This document shows, one piece after another, positions 31,234 to 36,745 of a DNA stretch of 36,745 nt (within the stretch, counting starts at the first letter, position 1; every line of letters begins with the position of its first letter). Source of the stretch: Acrocarpospora macrocephala (lineage in GTDB: Bacteria > Actinomycetota > Actinomycetes > Streptosporangiales > Streptosporangiaceae); assembly GCF_009687865.1 (NCBI RefSeq), contig NZ_BLAE01000018.1, positions 1-36,745 on the forward strand. The letters run 5' to 3'. The translations under genes and the position numbers were made by a program. The notes under the pieces are model-generated. The model saw only the letters and a program-made list of their open reading frames with translations, was not told the origin of the DNA and ran no database searches.

Positions 31234-32928
31234 GTGGAACCACGCACTCGCCCGCCCGCTTGGGCGGCCGCTCTGGCGGGGGTGACGGCCGGAGCCGTCG
31301 CGCTCGGTATCGCCCAGCTCGTCGCCGGGGTCTTCGGCGGAACCTCGCCGATCATCGCGGTCGGAAACTCGGCCGTCGACAACACGCCGTTGTGGCTGAA
31401 GGAATGGGCGATCCGCACCTTCGGCGAGAACGACAAGAACGTGCTCATCGGCGGCATCCTCGTCGTCGTCGCCCTGCTCGCCGCCGCCCTCGGCGTGCTC
31501 TCCCGCCGGCGGGTGGGCTTCGGCGTGGCCGGGTTGTGGCTCTTCGGCCTGGTCGGCATGGTCGCCGTCCTCACCGGGGCCGAGGCAGGGCCGCTCGCCA
31601 TCCTGCCGCCCCTGATCGGCGCCGGAGCCGGGGCGATGACCTTGTCGTCGCTGTTCCGGCGGCTGGAACCGCCCCCCTGGGCCGAGTCGGAACGCGCCGA
31701 AGCGCTCGCCGCGGCGAAAACCGATGATTCGCGCGCCGCAGCGGAACCCGGTGATTCACACGCAGCGGCGGAGCATGACGATTCACACGCAGCGGCGGAA
31801 CGGGACGATTCCGGGAAAACGGAAATGCCGCCCGTGATGCGGGCGGGATCCGAGCTGCATGCGTTCAGCAGGCGTCGTTTGCTGACCGGCGTCGGCGTGG
31901 GCGTGGGCGTCGCCGGTGTGTCCGGGATCGCGGGCCAGCTCCTCTCCGGCCGCAACGACGTCTCCGGTGCCCGCACGGCCGTCGCCAAGGCGCTGCCGAC
32001 CGCGGCCACACCGTTGCCGCCCCTCCCCGCCGGAGTGGATTTCAAGATCCCGAACCTGTCCCCCTTCTCGACCCCCAACCACGACTTCTACCGCGTGGAC
32101 ACCGCCCTGGTCGTGCCCGCCGTGGACCCGAAGAGCTGGACCCTGAAAATCCACGGCATGGTGGACAAACCCATCGAGATCACCTTCGACGACCTCATCA
32201 AACGCCCGCTGATGGAAGCCGACGTCACCCTGACCTGCGTCTCCAACGAGGTCAACGGCCCCTACGTAGGGAACGCCCGATGGCTCGGCGTGCGCATGGC
32301 CGACGTCCTGCGCGAGGCGGGCCTGCAGGCCAACGCCGACATGCTGCTCAGCACCTCCAGCGACGGCTGGACCTGCGGCACCCCCATCGACATCGTCATG
32401 GACGGCCGCGACGCCCTGTTCGCCATCGCGATGAACGGCGAGGTCCTCCCCGTCTCCCACGGCTTCCCCGTCCGCCAGGTGGTCCCCGGGCTGTACGGCT
32501 ACGTCTCCGCCACCAAATGGGTCACCGACATCAAGGTCACCCGCTACGACCTCGACGAGGCCTACTGGACTCCCCGAGGCTGGTCCGCCATGGGCCCCAT
32601 CAAGACCGGCTCCCGCATCGACCTCCCCCGCAACAAGGTCAAACCCGGCCGCAACACGATCGCCGGCGTCGCCTGGGCCCAGCACCGCGGCATCGAAAAG
32701 GTGGAAGTCCAGGTCGATGACGGCGACTGGCGCGTCGCCCGCCTGGCCGAAGTCCCCGGCCCCGACACCTGGCGCCAGTGGGCGATCGACTGGGACTTCA
32801 CCCCCGGCCTCCACACCATCCGCTGCCGCGCCACCGACGGCACCGGCCAAACCCAAACCGCCAACGGCGCCCCACCCGCCCCCAACGGCGCAACCGGCTA
32901 CCCCACCGTCCTGATGGAAGCCGTCTAA
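31234..32928 (+). CDS. Membrane-anchored molybdopterin-dependent oxidoreductase (sulfite oxidase family)
   Basis: The 564-residue protein has an N-terminal membrane part of about four helices (residues 10-145), a charged linker with DDSHAAAE-type repeats (about 165-195), and then a twin-arginine-like SRRRLLTGVGVGVGVAG segment near 213. The sulfite-oxidase molybdopterin domain runs from about 270 to 455. Cys335 in VTLTCVSNEVNG is the expected molybdenum ligand. A C-terminal dimerisation domain follows (SRIDLPRNKVKPGRNTIAGV). The catalytic domain is predicted outside the membrane. The start is GTG 31234 with GGAG just upstream. The physiological substrate is not known; sulfite or a sulfoxide is possible. 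Its 3' end is echoed in repeats downstream. Confidence 0.92.
   Translation: MEPRTRPPAWAAALAGVTAGAVALGIAQLVAGVFGGTSPIIAVGNSAVDNTPLWLKEWAIRTFGENDKNVLIGGILVVVALLAAALGVLSRRRVGFGVAGLWLFGLVGMVAVLTGAEAGPLAILPPLIGAGAGAMTLSSLFRRLEPPPWAESERAEALAAAKTDDSRAAAEPGDSHAAAEHDDSHAAAERDDSGKTEMPPVMRAGSELHAFSRRRLLTGVGVGVGVAGVSGIAGQLLSGRNDVSGARTAVAKALPTAATPLPPLPAGVDFKIPNLSPFSTPNHDFYRVDTALVVPAVDPKSWTLKIHGMVDKPIEITFDDLIKRPLMEADVTLTCVSNEVNGPYVGNARWLGVRMADVLREAGLQANADMLLSTSSDGWTCGTPIDIVMDGRDALFAIAMNGEVLPVSHGFPVRQVVPGLYGYVSATKWVTDIKVTRYDLDEAYWTPRGWSAMGPIKTGSRIDLPRNKVKPGRNTIAGVAWAQHRGIEKVEVQVDDGDWRVARLAEVPGPDTWRQWAIDWDFTPGLHTIRCRATDGTGQTQTANGAPPAPNGATGYPTVLMEAV
31723..31806 (+). repeat. In-frame 24-bp repeats in the molybdoenzyme linker
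   Basis: Three to four 24-bp units encode DDSRAAAEP / GDSHAAAEH / DDSHAAAER. GATTCACACGCAGCGGCGGA occurs twice without change. They lie between the membrane part and the catalytic domain and probably only set linker length. Confidence 0.8.
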
Positions 32929-32968
32929 CCGACCAGCTTGCCCCGACCAGTCGGCCATCCAACCGACG

Positions 32969-33130
32969 CCTCTCCGTCCAAATGGAAACCACCACCCCAC
33001 GCAGCAATCGACCAACCGACCGGCATCTCCGTCCAAAGGGAAGCCACCCCCCACGCAGCATGCGCTAAGCCAATCGACCATCCGACCGAGCCCTCCGTGC
33101 CCACGGAAGCCCGGCCATTCCGCGCAGCTC
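32969..33130 (+). repeat. Degenerate tandem repeats, 54-68 bp, after the molybdoenzyme
   Basis: Three units start near 32969, 33023 and 33091 with CTCCGTCC(A) then GGAAnCC, CCACGCAGCA and ATCGACCAnCCGACCG. The CCGTCC...ATGGAAGCC part resembles the 3' end of the preceding gene (CGTCCTGATGGAAGCCGTCTAA). Another copy of that tail, CGTCCTGGTGGAAGCCGTTA, lies at 33322. The interval 32929-33497 otherwise holds no gene that can be supported; the open frame across it has poor codon character. Confidence 0.65.
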
Positions 33131-33497
33131 ACCCAAGCCGCCCAGCCTCATACGCGGTTCGTGTCCCTCGGTGCAGGGCTTCCTCCAGCCCTCACCGCAC
33201 GATGACGCCCTTGCCTCCGACTCGGGGTTAGCACCTCTGCCCCCAGGAGACCTCCTCCCCCAAGCAATCGCCCATGCTGGGCGCACAGCATCGAGCCGAC
33301 TGGCCCTGCGACCGGCGTCTTCGTCCTGGTGGAAGCCGTTAATCCTGGCTGCGCCAACGCGTGGTCTTTCGTGTGGCGGCCGGTTCTTGGGTTGGCCAGC
33401 TGAGCGGCATGATTTGGGAAATACGACTTACCAGACGGGAGCGGGCTCTACGATCGACATCCTGAGGGGGAGGGGCCTGCAGTTGGTTTTCAGGGGG

Positions 33498-34271
33498 ATG
33501 GCCGATCGTCAGTCGCGGTGGCGGCTGCCGAGCGGCGTCTACAACCCCGTCGTCACGGGTGACGGCCGCCGCTGGCGTGACTATGAGCACGCCGCTGAGA
33601 CGCCGGCCCCGACGCTGGATGAGCGACCGTCCCTCCCGCGGAGCTCAGGCGTCGGCAACGACTGGTTCGATCGTGGTTGCCGTCCGCCCCGCCTGGACGA
33701 GGCCAGGCCGTACGGGATCGCGGGGGGTCTGGCCCGGCCGGACCCGCAGACGCAGGAGGACCTGCTGCAGGCGGCGGCCGGCCGATTCCCGGATCCGCGC
33801 GGCACCTGGATCCGGCTGATCAACGCGGAGGGTCCGACGGAGGACCCCTTCCGGTCTACCAACGCGATCGACTGCGCCCTCGCCGTCCTGTCCACCTGGC
33901 ACGGCGAGCCCGCGGTGGCGGCCCCGCGCCAGCCCGAATACGACCGCGCGGGCAAGCCCGTGCTGTCCGGCGAGACCGGCGGGGTGGCCAGGGCCGAACA
34001 GTGGCTGGGCCATCGATTCGAGTATCTGGGCCAGGGCCGCCGCGCCTACTCCACCATCGCCCAGCGCCTGCTCACGGGTGGCCAGGGCGCCGCCGCCATG
34101 CTCATCACCCGCTGGCCCAACGGCGGCAGCCACGCCTGGAACGCCGTCAACTCCGGCGGCGAGGTCCTCTGGATCGACGCCCAGCGCGGCCACATGGCCG
34201 TCGAACCCCCCTACGAGAACGTCACCGGCGTCTTCTGCGTCATCATCGACCACACCGGCCAGCGAATTTGA
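33498..34271 (+). CDS. Papain-fold glutamine deamidase toxin domain protein (N-terminus uncertain)
   Basis: The C-terminal 150-170 residues match the glutamine deamidase (papain-fold, Tox-PL) domain of polymorphic toxins. The triad is probably Cys126 in NAIDCAL, His212 in GSHAWNAV and Asp227 in WIDAQRGHM. The domain is preceded by LARPDPQTQEDLL and GTWIRLINAEGP, as in other actinomycete toxins, which usually read NCVDCAL. Such domains deamidate glutamine in target proteins. The frame is open from 33171, but its first part looks non-coding; ATG 33498 with a G-rich upstream is used here, and the true start could differ. No secretion (WXG100, RHS) domain is present, so the gene may be an orphan toxin tip. 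An immunity-like gene follows 25 bp later. Confidence 0.72.
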   Translation: MADRQSRWRLPSGVYNPVVTGDGRRWRDYEHAAETPAPTLDERPSLPRSSGVGNDWFDRGCRPPRLDEARPYGIAGGLARPDPQTQEDLLQAAAGRFPDPRGTWIRLINAEGPTEDPFRSTNAIDCALAVLSTWHGEPAVAAPRQPEYDRAGKPVLSGETGGVARAEQWLGHRFEYLGQGRRAYSTIAQRLLTGGQGAAAMLITRWPNGGSHAWNAVNSGGEVLWIDAQRGHMAVEPPYENVTGVFCVIIDHTGQRI

Positions 34272-34296
34272 CCCGCCCACACCCGGAGCGTGCGCG

Positions 34297-34560
34297 ATGA
34301 CCCCCGAAAGCGCACGAGCCCTGGCCGAGGACTACTTCAACGGCGGCCGCCCCCACCCGCTCGACATCGCCGTCTACACCTTCGACGCCGGCTACGTCGC
34401 CTGGCCCCGCGAACCCACCCCCGGGGACCCCACCGTCTTACCCGACACCGTCGGCGGCGCCTGCATCGTCATCGACCGCCACACCGGCGAGGTCTCCGTC
34501 CGCCCCCTCCTCCCACCAGAACTGGTAGCCGAACTCTGGCCCGACCCCACCCCTCGCTAG
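34297..34560 (+). CDS. Probable immunity protein (YrhB/Imm35-like)
   Basis: The 87-residue protein has the pattern of YrhB-type immunity proteins: an N-terminal helix (ESARALAEDYFNG), a central strand block with a tyrosine/tryptophan pair (YTFDAGYVAWPRE), a GACIVIDRHTGEV hairpin and a final helix, LPPELVAELW. GGAG lies eight bases before ATG 34297. Its position after the deamidase toxin suggests that it neutralises the toxin. The assignment rests on pattern and position. The last 25 bases including the stop are repeated at about 34603-34627. Confidence 0.65.
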   Translation: MTPESARALAEDYFNGGRPHPLDIAVYTFDAGYVAWPREPTPGDPTVLPDTVGGACIVIDRHTGEVSVRPLLPPELVAELWPDPTPR

Positions 34561-34619
34561 AACACCTACGCCGTAGGCAGGATCAGCCTGGCTACCCGGC
34601 CTGGGACCGCACCCCTCGT

Positions 34620-34674
34620 TAGAGACCTCATGCCACTTCGTGGCGCCATGATCTCGGCGTGCCGAGTCTCTGAC
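34620..34674 (+). terminator. Nested hairpin after the immunity gene
   Basis: AGAGAC (34621-34626) can pair with GTCTCT near 34667-34672 around an inner GCCAC-TTC-GTGGC hairpin. There is no long T tract, so termination is uncertain. The rest of the 345-bp gap 34561-34905 holds the duplicated immunity-gene tail and the promoter of the next gene. Confidence 0.35.
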
Positions 34675-34703
34675 ACCTCTCTCACGCCCTCCTGACCCCG
34701 GCA

Positions 34704-34733
34704 TTGACAGCGGACCCGGGCTGATCGTAGCCT
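34704..34733 (+). promoter_or_regulatory. Candidate promoter of the ThuA/lectin gene
   Basis: TTGACA (34704-34709) and TAGCCT (34728-34733) are 18 bp apart. The predicted start is near 34740, giving a leader of about 165 bases that contains the palindrome at 34758. Confidence 0.45.
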
Positions 34734-34757
34734 CAACCAAGGCTTATTTTTAGTAAA

Positions 34758-34772
34758 CTTTCCTAAGGAAAG
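34758..34772. promoter_or_regulatory. CTTTCCTAAGGAAAG palindrome, candidate operator
   Basis: The arms are perfect 7-bp repeats around a single A, in an AT-rich patch (TTATTTTTAGTAAACTTTCC) that stands out from the GC-rich surroundings. Such TTTCCTAA-type sites occur before secreted carbohydrate-active genes in related actinomycetes, from memory, and the next gene is secreted and has a lectin domain. A sugar-responsive repressor is plausible. Confidence 0.55.
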
Positions 34773-34905
34773 GATCCGAAGGCTTCCGCCGTCCCCACGT
34801 TGGCATGGAGGCGCGGTTGTCCATCGGCGCGTACGCAATGGCAGGCCAAGGCACCGGCGGCCATCACTCTCGGCACCAGCCACTTCCCACAGCTGAAGGA
34901 TCCCT

Positions 34906-36216
34906 GTGCCCAGAAAATTCGTGAAACGTTCCCTCGCCGCACTCTTCGGCATCACCGTCGCGGTCTCCATCGGCTTCACCGTCAGCCCCGCCACCAGCGC
35001 CGTCGCCAGGCAGGCCGCCGCCCCGTTCAAGGTGCTCGCCTTCTACAACGGCACCTGGGACGCCGCCCACATCGACTTCGACAAAGAGGCCAGGGAATGG
35101 TTCCCCACGGCCGGCGCCCAGTACGGTTTCACCTGGGAGGCGACGACCGACTGGAGCCGCCTCAGCGCCGCGGGCCTGGCGCAGTACAAGGTCATCATGT
35201 TCCTGGACGACGCCCCGCCCGCGAGTCAGCGGGCCGCGTTCCAGACCTACATGCAGAACGGCGGAGCCTGGATGGGCTTCCACGTCAGCGCGTTCACCAC
35301 CAACCCCAGCTCATGGAGCTGGTACTACAACACTCTGCTGGGCTCGGGCGCGTTCCAGACGAACACCTGGGGGCCGACCGCCGAGACCCTGAAGATCGAG
35401 GATCGCGGCCACCCGTCCACGGCAGGGCTACCGGCGACCATCCAGTCCTCGGTGAGTGAGTGGTACTCGTGGAGCCGTGACCTGCGGCAGAACCCCGATA
35501 TCGACATCCTGGCGTCGATTGACGCCGCCAGCTTCCCGGTCGGCAGCGACCCGAACCAGCAGTGGCGCAGCGGCTTCTACCCAGTCATGTGGACCAACAC
35601 GAAGTACAAGATGCTGTACGCAAACTTCGGCCACAACGCTATGAACTACGCCACGAATACGCGTACATCGTCGACCTTCGCGAGCGCCCAGCAGAACCAG
35701 TGGCTGATCAACGGCCTGCTCTGGCTGGGCGGTGTGGGCGGCACCACACCGCCGACACCGCCGCCGACACCAGAGCCGATCTCCCCGACCACGTGGTACT
35801 CGGTCGTCAACAAGGGCAGCGGCAAGTGCGTCGACGCCCGCGCGGCCGGCACCACCAACGGAACCGCGATCCAGCAGTACACCTGCAACGCGACCAACGC
35901 TCAGCAGTACCAGTTCGCACCGACGAGCGGGGGTTTCGTGCGCGTCAACAACCGCGGCAACAGCGCCCAGGCGCTCGACGTGACCAACGTGTCGACCGCC
36001 GACAACGCCCCGATCCAGACCTGGACGTACGGGGGCGGCAACAACCAGCAGTGGCAGCCGGTCTCCGAGGGAGGTGGCTACTACCACTTCGTCAACCGCA
36101 ACAGCGGCAAATGCCTCGACGTCCCAGCCGCGTCCACCGCTGACGGGGTCCAACTCGTCCAGTACTCGTGTAACGGCACGGCCGCCCAGTCCTACCGGCT
36201 GGTCGCACAGAGCTGA
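34906..36216 (+). CDS. Secreted ThuA-domain protein with ricin-type lectin domain
   Basis: The 436-residue protein has a signal peptide (FVKRSLAALFGITVAVSIGF, cleavage probably after ATSA or AVARQA). A ThuA-like, trehalose-utilisation/amidotransferase-fold domain (residues about 40-280) shows KVLAFYNGTWD, KVIMFLDDAPP, GGAWMGFHVSAF and PVMWTNTKYKMLYANFGHN. A Thr/Pro linker (TPPTPPPTPEP) leads to a ricin B-type beta-trefoil (about 298-435) with QxW-like repeats (NNQQWQPV) and CVDA/CLDV cysteine segments. The start is GTG 34906 with GAAGGA upstream. It probably binds extracellular polysaccharide; whether ThuA has catalytic activity is not known. It converges with the thioesterase gene. Confidence 0.88.
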   Translation: MPRKFVKRSLAALFGITVAVSIGFTVSPATSAVARQAAAPFKVLAFYNGTWDAAHIDFDKEAREWFPTAGAQYGFTWEATTDWSRLSAAGLAQYKVIMFLDDAPPASQRAAFQTYMQNGGAWMGFHVSAFTTNPSSWSWYYNTLLGSGAFQTNTWGPTAETLKIEDRGHPSTAGLPATIQSSVSEWYSWSRDLRQNPDIDILASIDAASFPVGSDPNQQWRSGFYPVMWTNTKYKMLYANFGHNAMNYATNTRTSSTFASAQQNQWLINGLLWLGGVGGTTPPTPPPTPEPISPTTWYSVVNKGSGKCVDARAAGTTNGTAIQQYTCNATNAQQYQFAPTSGGFVRVNNRGNSAQALDVTNVSTADNAPIQTWTYGGGNNQQWQPVSEGGGYYHFVNRNSGKCLDVPAASTADGVQLVQYSCNGTAAQSYRLVAQS

Positions 36217-36238
36217 CGCGGGAGGCTCACGAGCGGGA

Positions 36239-36270
36239 GCGGTGGCTGGACATCGGCATCCAGCCACCGC
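36239..36270. terminator. Shared hairpin between convergent genes
   Basis: GCGGTGGCTGGA (36239-36250) pairs perfectly with TCCAGCCACCGC (36259-36270) around an 8-base loop. It lies between the convergent ThuA and thioesterase genes and could serve both, though neither side has a T run. Confidence 0.55.
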
Positions 36271-36284
36271 GGCTCGGCCTCTCT

Positions 36285-36745
36285 CTAGCCGCGGCCGACG
36301 CGGGCAAGCTGGCGGGATTGGGCTACCAGGCGGCCGGTGGAGTCGTGGACTTCGACGTCCTCGTCGAACCAGTCGTCGGAGATGAGGCGGCCGGAGGCGA
36401 GGATGGTGAGCCAGCCGGGGGCGGGGAGGGCGCGCAGGTGCCAGGTCAGTTCGACAGTGGGGGCCCAGCCGCGCAGGCCTGCGGAGAAGGCGACCGGAGG
36501 GAGGGCGTCGACGGCGAGGGCGAGGACGTAGGGGTCGGGGTCCTGGGGTTCGGCCAGGCGGAAGTAGGCGCGGGATTCGGGGTGGTTCGTGGGGGTGTCG
36601 GTGAGCCAGCCGACGGTCGGGGGGTCGAAGCGCAGGTCGGTCTGGGCGTTGAGGTTCATCTGGGAGTCGGGCTTGGGGTCGGGGAGCCGCACGCAGTCGT
36701 CGAGTGGGGGCATGGGCGTGGCGGGCGGGGTCGTGTAGAAGGGGG
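36285..36745 (-). CDS. Acyl-CoA thioesterase family protein, 5' end outside the window
   Basis: This is the C-terminal part of a TesB-like (double hotdog) thioesterase: YVLALAVDALPPVAFSAGLRG, a hotdog helix and strand with TVELTWHLRALPAPGWL, then the final strand GRLVAQSRQLARVGRG. An internal methionine at 36713 could be read as the start, but the frame continues to the window edge and PFYTTPPATP before it fits the family, so the gene is truncated by the window. It probably hydrolyses acyl-CoA thioesters; the exact substrate is unknown. Confidence 0.82.
   Translation of the reverse strand, partial: PFYTTPPATPMPPLDDCVRLPDPKPDSQMNLNAQTDLRFDPPTVGWLTDTPTNHPESRAYFRLAEPQDPDPYVLALAVDALPPVAFSAGLRGWAPTVELTWHLRALPAPGWLTILASGRLISDDWFDEDVEVHDSTGRLVAQSRQLARVGRG

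Noticed and set aside
33171-33497. Extension of the toxin gene to 33171
   Set aside because: The frame is open but crosses sequence with poor codon bias and repeat fragments, and there is no recognisable domain. It is kept only as a possibility.
36285-36713. Complete thioesterase starting at the methionine at 36713
   Set aside because: The frame remains open to the window edge and the residues before the methionine fit the family, so the gene is truncated by the window.

Overview
The window is high-GC DNA from a filamentous actinomycete. Several signs suggest the order Streptosporangiales: many GTG starts, GTGA stop/start overlaps, short G/C-rich interspersed repeats, and a murI / metallo-hydrolase / rph / rdgB block in the same order as Rv1338-Rv1341 of Mycobacterium. 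The order-level placement is an inference from gene style, not from a search.

Region 1 (1-8.5 kb) is nitrogen and one-carbon metabolism. A FadR-type regulator diverges from a glutamine-synthetase-like ligase, followed by an aldehyde dehydrogenase, a short-chain dehydrogenase and a class I amidotransferase-type gamma-glutamyl hydrolase. No amine oxidase is present. This set fits gamma-glutamylation of an amino alcohol such as ethanolamine, oxidation to gamma-glutamylglycine, and release of glycine. A tandem glycine riboswitch follows directly and overlaps the end of the hydrolase gene. It controls gcvT-gcvH, followed by sdaA, so the likely product of the first operon is the ligand of the switch and the substrate of the genes behind it. 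The ligase/dehydrogenase junction carries an 89-bp tandem amplification that makes a chain of GTGA-coupled mini-ORFs.

Region 2 (8.5-16.6 kb) is mixed. It holds a polytopic membrane protein, an AmaP-like/DUF6286 envelope pair, a PLP amino-acid deaminase/aldolase, a DUF3618 protein, a bacterioferritin-comigratory peroxiredoxin, an unusual tRNA with anticodon UAG, a divergent metallo-hydrolase/LysR pair with a T-N11-A box, and a 2OG-Fe(II) oxygenase.

Region 3 (17-22.5 kb) looks accessory. It contains a small membrane protein, a transmembrane HTH protein and two tandem orphan solute-binding lipoproteins without a permease, which may be an envelope-sensing system. A TetR/SnoaL pair with a perfect operator inside its promoter follows, then a Doc-type toxin-antitoxin pair and an orphan terminator that may mark a small RNA.

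Region 4 (22.5-31 kb) holds a NarL/LiaR-type two-component system next to a MacB-like ABC exporter, then the conserved murI-MBL-rph-rdgB block. A 25-bp minisatellite and a dispersed GC-rich repeat follow; relatives of the dispersed repeat also occur at the window's left end.

Region 5 (31-36.7 kb) holds a membrane-anchored sulfite-oxidase-family molybdoenzyme, degenerate repeats that echo its 3' end, a papain-fold glutamine-deamidase toxin with a probable YrhB-type immunity protein, a secreted ThuA/ricin-lectin protein, and a thioesterase cut by the window edge.
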